A stretch of 57,740 nt of DNA from JAFGGT01 sp036733165. Its GTDB lineage: Archaea; Methanobacteriota_B; Thermococci; Methanofastidiosales; NM3. The DNA is taken from assembly GCA_036733165.1 (NCBI GenBank), contig DAINBB010000007.1, positions 1 through 57,740 of the forward strand. Reading direction: 5' to 3'. A program made the position numbers and the translations under genes. The notes below the pieces were generated by a model. That model saw nothing but the letters and a program-made list of their open reading frames with translations, did no database searches and was not told the DNA's origin. Shown here in pieces: positions 42,797-50,549 of this stretch. Every line of letters begins with the position of its first letter. Positions within the stretch are counted from its first letter, which is position 1.

Positions 42797-43174
42797 TTAA
42801 TGATTGCATTCCCCCGTATGGTGGTGGCCCGAACATGCTGAATCGCTTGAGGCCTCATTCAGTATCCCGACCTCAAAGAGCTCGATCGTATCCTTGACAG
42901 TGTCTATGGCACCAGAATACACCTTTATGCCCTTTGAATTGAAAAGCTCTATAGCCTTTCTGCCTATGCCCCCGCATATCAGGGCATCGACATTCTTCTC
43001 ATGCAACAGGTCGGGCGGCAGGCCGGAACCCCCCATATGATTAGAGGTGTTCTCCACTACCTCCACATCCTTCGTCTCCGTGTCGTATATGGTATATGTA
43101 ACTGCCCTTCCGAAATGTGGACAGACTTCCTCATCCATACCCTTGTCTCCGTTAGTAGGCAAAGCTATTCTCAT
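42797..43174 (-). CDS. NifX/NafY-like dinitrogenase cofactor-type protein, His-rich tail
   Basis: A 125-residue protein of the dinitrogenase iron-molybdenum cofactor superfamily (NifX, NafY, YcgX/MTH1175). MRIALPTNGDKGMDEEVCPHFGRAVTYTIYD is the family start. SGLPPDLLHEKNVDALICGGIGRKAIELF is the second half. The end (SACSGHHHTGECNH) is rich in Cys and His and may bind a metal. It is one of two tandem, unequal copies. The family carries metal clusters or cofactor precursors. Confidence 0.9.
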   Translation of the reverse strand: MRIALPTNGDKGMDEEVCPHFGRAVTYTIYDTETKDVEVVENTSNHMGGSGLPPDLLHEKNVDALICGGIGRKAIELFNSKGIKVYSGAIDTVKDTIELFEVGILNEASSDSACSGHHHTGECNH

Positions 43175-43226
43175 TTTAATTCCTCCTTACAGTTTGTCGG
43201 TATTCTCATTATCGTTTTAAGATTAT

Positions 43227-43595
43227 CTACTGGGTGCCGTGGTGCGACCCAACGGTTGGGGTGTCGGTCCTTGAGTTCATGGCACCGGACCTGAACTTGT
43301 CCAACGCACCACTGATCTTTCCAGAGGCCCCTACGTGGACCTCTATGCCTGCGGCAGACATTGCGCTAAATGCGTTCGGGCCGACATTGCCCGTGATAAC
43401 CACGTCCACCCCTCTGTCAATTATGGTCTGTGCGGCCTTGATGCCCGCACCTCCGCTGGAAAGCGACCCTTCGTTCTGAAAGGTCTCGAAGGTCCCATTA
43501 TCCTCATCATAGACTATAAAGTTGTTGCATCTGCCGAATCTGGGATCTATTTCATCCTCCTTGGTACTTCCTGAAGTTGAGAAAGCGATCTTCAT
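43227..43595 (-). CDS. NifX/NafY-like cofactor-type protein (second copy)
   Basis: A 122-residue member of the same NifX/NafY-like family as its neighbour. It has MKIAFSTSGSTKEDEIDPRFGRCNNFIVYD, then GAGIKAAQTIIDRGVDVVITGNVGPNAFSAMSAAGIEVHVG. It lacks the Cys/His tail of the other copy. It is separated by 12 bases from the DUF134 gene upstream and by 52 bases from the other copy downstream. Confidence 0.9.
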   Translation of the reverse strand: MKIAFSTSGSTKEDEIDPRFGRCNNFIVYDEDNGTFETFQNEGSLSSGGAGIKAAQTIIDRGVDVVITGNVGPNAFSAMSAAGIEVHVGASGKISGALDKFRSGAMNSRTDTPTVGSHHGTQ

Positions 43596-43607
43596 ATGTT
43601 TTCCTCC

Positions 43608-44057
43608 TTATTCCCTTACCATGCCAATGCCGCATTTCGGGCAAGACATGGTCGTGCATGGTCGCCCCGGCTCATGTTCGATGCTGTGGCCACATTTGGG
43701 ACAGATGCATCTGCCGCCAGGGCCACGCACCCTTCCTCCACAGGGGGCTGCACCCGCCCCTTGGAAGTTTCTTATGATATAATTCCCTCCCTCTATCCTT
43801 ATGGCCTTTCCATTGACAAGAGCGTCAGCAATCTTTTCCCTCGCACTGTTGAGCATCCTATGGAAGGTGGACTGGTGTATCCCCATCATCTCAGCGCTCT
43901 TGGTCTGGTTGAACTTGCAAAGGTTGCTAAGCCTTATGCATTCCAGCTCAACGAGAGATATCACCACCTCCCCGCACTTCTCATCGATGTATTTGGGACA
44001 AAAATAATCGCATTTGGGATTCCCCTCGATCATTCTTTCCTTCCTTGGACGGGGCAT
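43608..44057 (-). CDS. DUF134 DNA-binding regulator-like protein with zinc ribbon
   Basis: A 149-residue DUF134 protein. The middle (SLVELECIRLSNLCKFNQTKSAEMMGIHQSTFHRMLNSAREKIADALVNG) is a sigma-70 region 4-like helix-turn-helix. A C-terminal zinc ribbon (CICPKCGHSIEH...CTTMSCPKCGIG) and an N-terminal Cys cluster (PKCDYFCPKYIDEKC) flank it. It probably regulates transcription of the cluster. It has its own TATA-like element about 25 bases upstream (AAATATTTATA, near 44080-44092), so this half of the block may be expressed separately from the nitrogenase-like genes. Confidence 0.85.
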   Translation of the reverse strand: MPRPRKERMIEGNPKCDYFCPKYIDEKCGEVVISLVELECIRLSNLCKFNQTKSAEMMGIHQSTFHRMLNSAREKIADALVNGKAIRIEGGNYIIRNFQGAGAAPCGGRVRGPGGRCICPKCGHSIEHEPGRPCTTMSCPKCGIGMVRE

Positions 44058-44076
44058 TATGAATAATAATGCAAAA

Positions 44077-44093
44077 CAAATATAAATATTTCG
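44077..44093 (-). promoter_or_regulatory. TATA promoter of the DUF134-NifX-MinD unit
   Basis: On the minus strand GAAATATTTATATTTG is a TATA/BRE-like element about 25-30 bases before the DUF134 start, in the 48-base gap behind the nitrogenase-like genes. Confidence 0.5.
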
Positions 44094-44105
44094 ATAAGTT
44101 GGGGC

Positions 44106-45392
44106 CTAATAGACCCTGTAGATGCCGTTGAGCACCTTTTCCAAAAGAATATATGTGCCCCTTATGCCCAGAATGGCCTTCGGTAGGACATCGGCAAAAC
44201 CATGTGAGGGCAGTGACACCTCTATGCCTTCAACCAAGGGATTTATCAGTTTATGTTTCGATATGGTGTTCCCGTCAGAGAACAATACATCTGGATATGC
44301 CTCCTCCAGAGCCGTCAAGGAATCCTTGAAACCCCTCTCTCTAAGATGTCCCTCCAAGTTTCTCCTTGTTAAAAGATCTCTTTCCGTGGTGAGGGAGACC
44401 CTAATAGGTATCATTCCCAAGTAATCATGGAGAAGATGCACCAATGGAAGGGCAAGTGATGGTTCGGCATGGATTGCAAATGTGGCACCCTTTGGAAGCC
44501 CACTTAATGAATTGTATCTTGATATGACCCTAAAGCAGTGCTTTCTCGCCTTCCTGACACTTTCCAGCGCCGGAGACGGGTCCACTCCAAGGGAATCTGC
44601 CACTTCCAAGATGAAGGATTCAATCGAATCAAACCCCAATGGGGATCCACTTGAAGGATTTATATACGGCATCGAAAGTTCACTTTCAAGCCATCTTGCT
44701 ATATCTATACCATACTCCTCATGCACCACTATGTTGGCCGCGGCCCTCCTGACATCGACCATGTCCCGAAAGGCAGTCCCGGCGGATATCACGGAGTTGA
44801 CCCTTATCCCCATTAGTGAAAGCAGGGAACATATTTCCTCAATGTTTCCTTGCCAATGTTTGTGATATATGGAAATCCCTATGAGGTTCACACTCTTCGT
44901 GTCCCCACATTCCACATCTCTGTCGGAGAATCTTTCGAGAAGCTGTATAATCGCCCTTTGGAACCCGTCGTAGATGGTGTCAGAGAACCCCGTGGACTCG
45001 ATGAATATCGTTCTATCGTTCTTAATCAGCCTATTGAGGTCCTCGGCAAGAAGGGAAGCTGCAGGGGAGTTGACTATGGATGTAAGACCATTGAACCCTC
45101 CCAGCTTGGCCAATATTTGCTCAACCTTCGCAGATGAACCAAAAATATAGTCGTCGGATTCCAAATATGTCGTGGGCACCCTGGGTTGGCCAAAAAAGAA
45201 AGGACCTGAACGGCCCAGGGGGTCTATCGAATCACTTCTGGGATACTGGCTGTCGGAGATGGATGCATGGAAGTACTTGCACCCCGTTGGACCATTCAAT
45301 ATCGTCAGGGAGTCCCTTATCCCCTCCATGGCAAGTATGGCACCGGTCATGGCATCAGGGAGTATGTCAATTGGGTTACAGCCCAGCGTCAA
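44106..45392 (-). CDS. Nitrogenase component 1-like protein (NifK/NifE-like)
   Basis: About 428 residues, of the oxidoreductase/nitrogenase component 1 superfamily. The start TLGCNPIDILPDAMTGAILAMEG and NGPTGCKYFHASISDSQ hold two Cys in the positions of the cluster ligands of NifK/BchB-type proteins. The third position reads ESTGFSDT, with no Cys. The C-terminal part lacks the obvious FeMo-cofactor ligands. TTG 45390-45392 has GAGGGGTG just upstream; GTG 45405-45407 is an alternative that would overlap the upstream fusion gene by 32 bases. It probably pairs with the NifD-like half of that fusion. Its substrate is unknown; it is not a canonical NifK. Confidence 0.85.
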   Translation of the reverse strand: MTLGCNPIDILPDAMTGAILAMEGIRDSLTILNGPTGCKYFHASISDSQYPRSDSIDPLGRSGPFFFGQPRVPTTYLESDDYIFGSSAKVEQILAKLGGFNGLTSIVNSPAASLLAEDLNRLIKNDRTIFIESTGFSDTIYDGFQRAIIQLLERFSDRDVECGDTKSVNLIGISIYHKHWQGNIEEICSLLSLMGIRVNSVISAGTAFRDMVDVRRAAANIVVHEEYGIDIARWLESELSMPYINPSSGSPLGFDSIESFILEVADSLGVDPSPALESVRKARKHCFRVISRYNSLSGLPKGATFAIHAEPSLALPLVHLLHDYLGMIPIRVSLTTERDLLTRRNLEGHLRERGFKDSLTALEEAYPDVLFSDGNTISKHKLINPLVEGIEVSLPSHGFADVLPKAILGIRGTYILLEKVLNGIYRVY

Positions 45393-47538
45393 GTTTCCAC
45401 CCCTCACATTTAGGCAGGGACAATATGTTCTTCCATCGATATGCCATCTCTACACCTGTAAAAAACCCCACATCTGGACATAGGGGGATCACCGAGTAGT
45501 TGGATATGTCGGGCAGGCCCACAGAGTTGTAATTGGACAATACAATGTCTGGAGACAGGTCCATGATGTCCTCAAACCTTTTTTTGGCACAATAATTCAT
45601 CTCAAGCGGCAACTTTCCCAGATACCTAGAACGAAAACCTTCTTCCTGTGAATAGTCGCATATGCCGACCTTGACTATCTCCATGCCAAGGTCGAAAGCC
45701 GCCTCCAAGACCCAGTCTATGTTCTGGGACGCGGCAATTATCATCATGCTCTTTCCCTCAAGCTCTGGCCTAAGAACATCCATATACCCATCATATCGCT
45801 CCCTGTTCCCATCTATGACCCCTCCTAAAAAATCCTGTTTGGAAAAGTGTTCTGTTACCTCCTCAAGCCACTCCACAGTTTCCAGAAAACCAATGGGAAA
45901 CGCATGCTTTGAGAATTCGGCGCCATGCTCCTTGGCAAGATAATCCCTAATGGCCCTGCCAAGATAATCCTTGAAGGCCAAAATGTTCAAGGAAGCCTTG
46001 TTAAAGTTCCTGACCTCATTTGCATTCGTATTGCATATGAATCTACAGTTTATCCGTACTCCAATATCCTGAAGCATTTCCTTGATGATATTGAAATTGT
46101 ATTCGTGATTCATTGCTATGTCTTTCTCAGCAACAATGTTTACCATATCATCCATTGGCTCGACATCCCAGTCGACCATCTCGTCCGCCACCATCAATGA
46201 AGCATCGATGACACCCTGCATGAAGTCTCCACTTATGTTTCCATCAGCCATCATGACATGGAACGTGATGTCCCGGTACCGCGACCTTGCATCATTTATG
46301 AGCGATGTCACATCTTCTCCTATGATCCCTGAGGAACATGTGGTAACAATGAATATTGAATCCGGTCTTCTCTCGGCCGCCCTCTTTATCGCCTTCTCAA
46401 GATTTTTTCCACCGCCGTATATCATGACGGCCTCGGACATGTCAGAGCTCATGATCGGCGGGTCTATCATATGTCCAAGCAAATGTCCCGTAAAGGAAAA
46501 TGTCCTTTTTGCGCTAGACATCGCCCTTTGGTGTGATATCTGGGAACAGCTCCTCGGACCGTGGCAGAGTGTGATAGAATCCTTAATCTGGGAAAGGGCA
46601 CTAACGGCGCCATTGAATGCACATCCACTCAAGGGATCCCTGTTCTTCATTGATTTTGACATATAAAGCGGGTGTTTTGCAGTCTCTGAACCCGTCTTTG
46701 TCTCCCTTGTACGGGCAGTGCGAACCTTATTTTTTAAACAAGATTTCCCGAGTAGGTCTTCCATCTCAACAGTGCCGAGGGGTTCTGGGAAATAGAGCTC
46801 ATCTTGATTAATGATATGGTCAGAAAGTTTGGAAAAAATACTTCCCAGTTCATGATCGAATTCGTTTACAGGATCTCTGTCTTTTTCAGATATGGAAAAA
46901 GACGCAGAACGTGGAATGGCGGCTACCGTGGGCACGCCCACCATGCCTGCATACTTATCAATTAGTTCCATCTCGCCTTCGATGCCACGTAAATTGCATA
47001 TCAACCCACCTACCCTAGGGGCATCTCCATAGTTCCGCACGCCCTTTAAGATATTGTTCGTCGCGTATAGTGACATGAACTCTCCAGAAGTAACGATATA
47101 TATAACATCGGAGTGTTCTCTTCTCAAAGGGACCGCAAATCCCCCACAAACAACGTCGCCCAGTACGTCATATATCACCATGTCGTATAGATCATCCCTT
47201 ATCGCACCCTTTTGCTGAAGGATCTCGAACATGCTAAGTATTCCTCTGCCCGCACAGCCCACCCCGGGCTCTGGCCCCCCGGTCTCAATGCAGGAGCAGC
47301 CATGATACCCCTTGAATATGATCTCTTCAAGGTCCAGCCCACCAACACCCCTCTCCCTCAGACAATCTAGAACAGTGGGTATCGAAAAGCCATTCATCAA
47401 CAATCTGGTGGAATCTTGTTTCGGATCACAGCCTATCTGCAATACCCTGAAACCTATTTTGGATAAGGTTGCTGTGATATTGGACGCGACTGTGGACTTT
47501 CCAATGCCACCTTTTCCATAGATAGCTATCCTTTTCAT
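45376..47538 (-). CDS. NifH-NifD fusion: nitrogenase-like reductase plus catalytic subunit
   Basis: A single 720-residue reading frame carrying two proteins. Residues 1-265 are a NifH-type Fe protein, with P-loop YGKGGIGKST, DPKQDST, and the 4Fe-4S ligands C95 (GVGCAGRG) and C131 (GDVVCGGF). After a Lys/Arg/Thr-rich linker (about 265-298), residues 299-720 are NifD-like. Conserved Cys are at C306 (LSGCAFNGA), C331 (HGPRSC) and C401 (TTCSSGIIGEDV), which match the three P-cluster ligands of NifD. His/Cys ligands for an FeMo-type cofactor are not apparent. ATG 47536-47538 follows AGGTCG; TTG 47541 is also in frame. No stop or shift interrupts the frame. It should donate electrons, with ATP hydrolysis, to the D/K site within one chain. 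Confidence 0.87.
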   Translation of the reverse strand: MKRIAIYGKGGIGKSTVASNITATLSKIGFRVLQIGCDPKQDSTRLLMNGFSIPTVLDCLRERGVGGLDLEEIIFKGYHGCSCIETGGPEPGVGCAGRGILSMFEILQQKGAIRDDLYDMVIYDVLGDVVCGGFAVPLRREHSDVIYIVTSGEFMSLYATNNILKGVRNYGDAPRVGGLICNLRGIEGEMELIDKYAGMVGVPTVAAIPRSASFSISEKDRDPVNEFDHELGSIFSKLSDHIINQDELYFPEPLGTVEMEDLLGKSCLKNKVRTARTRETKTGSETAKHPLYMSKSMKNRDPLSGCAFNGAVSALSQIKDSITLCHGPRSCSQISHQRAMSSAKRTFSFTGHLLGHMIDPPIMSSDMSEAVMIYGGGKNLEKAIKRAAERRPDSIFIVTTCSSGIIGEDVTSLINDARSRYRDITFHVMMADGNISGDFMQGVIDASLMVADEMVDWDVEPMDDMVNIVAEKDIAMNHEYNFNIIKEMLQDIGVRINCRFICNTNANEVRNFNKASLNILAFKDYLGRAIRDYLAKEHGAEFSKHAFPIGFLETVEWLEEVTEHFSKQDFLGGVIDGNRERYDGYMDVLRPELEGKSMMIIAASQNIDWVLEAAFDLGMEIVKVGICDYSQEEGFRSRYLGKLPLEMNYCAKKRFEDIMDLSPDIVLSNYNSVGLPDISNYSVIPLCPDVGFFTGVEMAYRWKNILSLPKCEGWKLDAGL

Positions 47539-47599
47539 CAAAACGACCTGGATATACTGACCATGTTAAGTAACTTATAAAAATATTTTCCAAGAGCGG

Positions 47600-47950
47600 G
47601 AATTGCGTGGGATCCCTATAGCCTATCTTTTGTACATGGCCCGATTAGGGCATTGAATATGTTGTCCCATGCCCAATCGGACTCGTGGTATTGAGCTAAG
47701 CGACCTACCACTGGCCTCCAACTGGGTTCATTGGCCATCATTTGGTCTTGCATGCCGAGGGAGGATATATCTCACCGCTTCTTACCACGTCCTCAAAGGC
47801 TTACCTTATCATCGCAGTGTGGAAAGGCGCTCTTTTCTTTTCCTTCCCCGCCGGTTTCCCAGCGACACTCGCGTGCCTCGGTTCCAGTCCCATGGATAGA
47901 ACTTCCTCACCATATGCAATGGCGAAACCACGAGGAAACCCACGCAAACT
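47600..47950 (-). ncRNA. rnpB: RNase P RNA
   Basis: On the minus strand this roughly 350-base region shows the RNase P RNA layout. The 5' and 3' ends pair as P1: TTGCGTGGG (47947-47939) with CCCACGCAA (47611-47603 on the same RNA strand), nine perfect pairs. P2 is CTCGTGG with CCACGAG. CR-I appears as GAGGAAGTTC (about 47899-47908). The GTGGTAAGAAGC and GCAAGACCAAATGATGG segments (near 47735-47751) match J11/12 and CR-IV-type motifs. GGTCGCTTAGCTCA and the GCCCTAATCGGGCC stretch follow near the 3' end. A TATA box ends about 27 bases upstream of the P1 start. It catalyses tRNA 5' maturation. Exact ends are estimated. Confidence 0.88.
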
Positions 47951-47964
47951 ATCAGAAATCATCA

Positions 47965-47985
47965 TCATTTATAAATATTTTGAAA
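47965..47985 (-). promoter_or_regulatory. rnpB: TATA promoter of RNase P RNA
   Basis: On the minus strand AAAATATTTATAAATGATG gives a TATA box centred near 47974. The expected start 25-27 bases away coincides with the first base of the P1 helix, which supports both calls. Confidence 0.65.
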
Positions 47986-48106
47986 AAAATGCGCATTTTC
48001 ATATAAAGATCGACGTTACAGGGAAACCATGTTTTTTAAATCACCTGGCCCAAGAGGATAAGAAAACTTACATGAATCCGCCCAGAAGGACATAGAGGAC
48101 GTTATA

Positions 48107-48406
48107 ATGGACAATGCTAAACTTACCAATGCACTACTGAAGCTACACATACTTCATTCAGCAAAGAGAGAGTGTATAGACCCTAAGAAAATCGTGGGAG
48201 AGCTCTCAAGCATCTATGGAGATGTATGTGCAAGTGACATAATGGATGTCATTTTATGGCTCAAGGAAGGGGAATTCATAGCTTGTCCCCCAAAGAGCGA
48301 TGGCTATACGATTACCAATAAGGGGGAGAAGATGCTCAATAGGGCCCTTGATGCGTTCCAGGCCATGATGGGGGACATCCTCTCGATGGGTCCAGAGAAC
48401 GATTGA
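48107..48406 (+). CDS. Small winged-helix-like protein
   Basis: A 99-residue protein with a probable winged-helix pattern: helices around LLKLHILHSAKRECIDPKKIVGELSSIYG, then a strand-turn-strand wing (ACPPKSDGYTITNKGEKML). This resembles MarR/PadR-like or PheS-type regulators, but I cannot place it in a family. ATG 48107 is preceded by GAGG. A TATA-like TTTTTTAAATC lies about 65-80 bases upstream. It is convergent with the secreted chagasin-like gene. Confidence 0.6.
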   Translation: MDNAKLTNALLKLHILHSAKRECIDPKKIVGELSSIYGDVCASDIMDVILWLKEGEFIACPPKSDGYTITNKGEKMLNRALDAFQAMMGDILSMGPEND

Positions 48407-48407
48407 G

Positions 48408-49070
48408 CTATGTGACGACAATGGTGAGCTCGAACGTCATATCGTCGAGACATTGCTGCATCCAAGGCCTCATATATACGGCCTTTATGACGTATGTCCC
48501 AGGTTCGCTGGCAGAGAAAGACCATATATGCGTCCCGCCCGCTCCAACGATCATGGCGTCCGTATACTTTGCACTGTACTTGTCACAATGCATTTCCAGT
48601 CCCTCTGATGCAGTCAGTTCCCATTCATATCCCGTTGAAGGATTTTCCTCAAGCGTTATGTAGAACATTTTTCCTGCTTCAACTGAAACGACCGAATCGT
48701 TGAGGTCGTATGTGAAGGTCAGAGCATCCATACAATCGATGTCCAATTCATCCATGAGTTCTGTCATGAGCTTATTCGCATTGAACAGCATTCCATTGAC
48801 ATATAAAGGACTGGTGTGGCTGTTGGCCGCGTCCATATACGCCTGTATCTGGCACACCTTGGCTTCCTGAGAGGACGTGATGTCATCTGGCAGACTGCAT
48901 GTCAGGCAGTTCCACATTTCATTGGCATCCGAGAGCCGCTCTTCCACGATAGGCTTGAATATGGCAAACGGGGACGGATAGCAGCCGCAGCCGTTTGCAC
49001 TTGCGGACGCCGAAGAAAAAAGGAATATCGCCGCAACGGTCAGGACTAACATATACCTTGACTTTGACAT
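48408..49070 (-). CDS. Secreted chagasin-like (I42) protease inhibitor
   Basis: A 220-residue exported protein. It has a signal peptide (MLVLTVAAIFLFSSASASA), then a Cys-rich spacer (NGCGCYPSP, WNCLTCSLPDD, VCQIQ). The C-terminal about 110 residues are a chagasin/I42 domain with all three inhibitory loops: ENPSTGYEW (NPTTGY loop), GAGGTHIWSF (GxGG loop) and RPW. Such proteins block papain-like cysteine peptidases. The N-terminal spacer is not part of known chagasins. ATG 49068-49070 is the only good start. Confidence 0.87.
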   Translation of the reverse strand: MSKSRYMLVLTVAAIFLFSSASASANGCGCYPSPFAIFKPIVEERLSDANEMWNCLTCSLPDDITSSQEAKVCQIQAYMDAANSHTSPLYVNGMLFNANKLMTELMDELDIDCMDALTFTYDLNDSVVSVEAGKMFYITLEENPSTGYEWELTASEGLEMHCDKYSAKYTDAMIVGAGGTHIWSFSASEPGTYVIKAVYMRPWMQQCLDDMTFELTIVVT

Positions 49071-49100
49071 GAAAAAAGGTGGTGTTAAAAATATAAATAA

Positions 49101-50435
49101 TTATCTCTTTACCCTCTGTTTCAGTATTTTTACTATCGCATCGTCGATCGAGTCCATCATATGGGATATCTCGGACACGTTGCTTAGCGTCTCCTTGGCG
49201 TTATCGCCAACGATTCCCTGTGAATCGAGACGTAGACCCCTGGACCCCATGAGGGCGCTCTCATATGCCATAGAAGCTGAGGACATCGCCTTGAGGGCAC
49301 AGTTTGTCTTTGCGCCATCGCATGTTGCCCCGATGAGATTGGAAGCCACCATGTTGATCGAGTTTATGATGCCGTCCGGTCCAGCGCCAAGGAGAAACGC
49401 CATGCCTGCCGCCGCTCCGAAAGATGATTTGTTGCTGGCACCGCAAAGGGCGGAGAGCCTGCCTATCTTGTCGCTGGCCATGCTGACAACCAGGTGAGAG
49501 ATCAATATGGCCTTCAGTACGTCTTCGTCCGGCCTATCCAGTTCCTGTCCTACTATGATTATCGGGACGGTTGCGGTGATCCCCATATTCCCGGACCCGG
49601 ATGATGACATCGCGCTCAGGGGGACTCCGCCCATCCTCGCCTCCACGGCTGAAGCGACAGATATCATTATCTTGGTCTTGATGTCGTCGGATAGAAGCCC
49701 GTCATGTATCAATCCCTTAAGTATGTGAACGATACCGCCTTTGCTGGAGAAGTGGCATAGTCCCTCAACCACAAGTGCCATGTTGAGGTCGATCGTCTTG
49801 CTCAGTTCAGCCTTGACGTCAGTAGGTATGTCAACAATGAGATCCATCATCTCATTGATTGAGAGCTCACTTATCCGGGAGCCGTCCGCACAAGATAGCT
49901 TGTTCAAGGGATTTGAGAACACGGCCTTGCCGTCAACGATTATGGATGTTATCCTGTCGTGTGCACCTTCCATGGTCGAGACGATGGTATGACCGTCATA
50001 CATTATCGTCGCCTTGACAAATAGTGAGCCCTTTCCATTGTCAATGCTTACTGAAACCTTGTCCAAGACACGTTTGGCCAATTCTATCGACTGCGGTTCT
50101 ATCTGGGTAAATATCTCCAACGGCTTCGATCTGTTTATATTTAAAAAAAGACCTATCGCGGCGGCAAGCTCAATGCCGTTCATGCCCCCCGTGCATGGTA
50201 TGTTCACACTGTAAGCATTCTTGTACAGCCTCTTGTCAAGGATGAGCTCTATCAGTTCCACCTTTTCCGGGTCTGGCAAGGCGGCATCGGTCTTCAAAGC
50301 GCCATTGGGCAGGTTGCCTGTCAAAGCTCCGAATCCTGCGCATGTGGATATTCCTATGGCCACGATCTCGGTGCATCCGGCGGCCGGTATCACGTTGTCC
50401 TCCAAAAAGGACATGATGTCTATCTTTTCTTTCAT
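49101..50435 (-). CDS. cyuA: L-cysteine desulfidase
   Basis: A 444-residue protein of the CyuA/UPF0597 family. It breaks L-cysteine into pyruvate, sulfide and ammonia with a [4Fe-4S] cluster. The Cys ligands are seen in AAGCTEIVAI, LCGASNKSS and GATCDGAKTNCALK. The glycine-rich SSSGSGNMGITATVP loop is conserved. It resembles the Methanocaldococcus enzyme. ATG 50433-50435 is the start. The chagasin-like gene lies 30 bases downstream on the same strand; the two may be co-transcribed. Confidence 0.9.
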   Translation of the reverse strand: MKEKIDIMSFLEDNVIPAAGCTEIVAIGISTCAGFGALTGNLPNGALKTDAALPDPEKVELIELILDKRLYKNAYSVNIPCTGGMNGIELAAAIGLFLNINRSKPLEIFTQIEPQSIELAKRVLDKVSVSIDNGKGSLFVKATIMYDGHTIVSTMEGAHDRITSIIVDGKAVFSNPLNKLSCADGSRISELSINEMMDLIVDIPTDVKAELSKTIDLNMALVVEGLCHFSSKGGIVHILKGLIHDGLLSDDIKTKIMISVASAVEARMGGVPLSAMSSSGSGNMGITATVPIIIVGQELDRPDEDVLKAILISHLVVSMASDKIGRLSALCGASNKSSFGAAAGMAFLLGAGPDGIINSINMVASNLIGATCDGAKTNCALKAMSSASMAYESALMGSRGLRLDSQGIVGDNAKETLSNVSEISHMMDSIDDAIVKILKQRVKR

Positions 50436-50549
50436 TGGTGATTCACTATGTCATTTGGATGTTTGAGGGATAAATAGATTACTCTGGATATGATTATATT
50501 AATAAAATATTTAATATTTGATGGATTATTATAGCATAATAAGTTTAAG

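Noticed and set aside
44106..47538. Canonical Mo-nitrogenase (NifHDK)
   Set aside because: The K-like protein lacks the third P-cluster Cys, FeMo-cofactor ligands are not apparent in the D-like half, and no nifB, nifE or nifN is nearby.
47669..48095. Several plus-strand ORFs of 76-117 codons in the RNase P region
   Set aside because: They overlap each other in different frames, lack ribosome sites and coincide with the RNase P RNA on the other strand.
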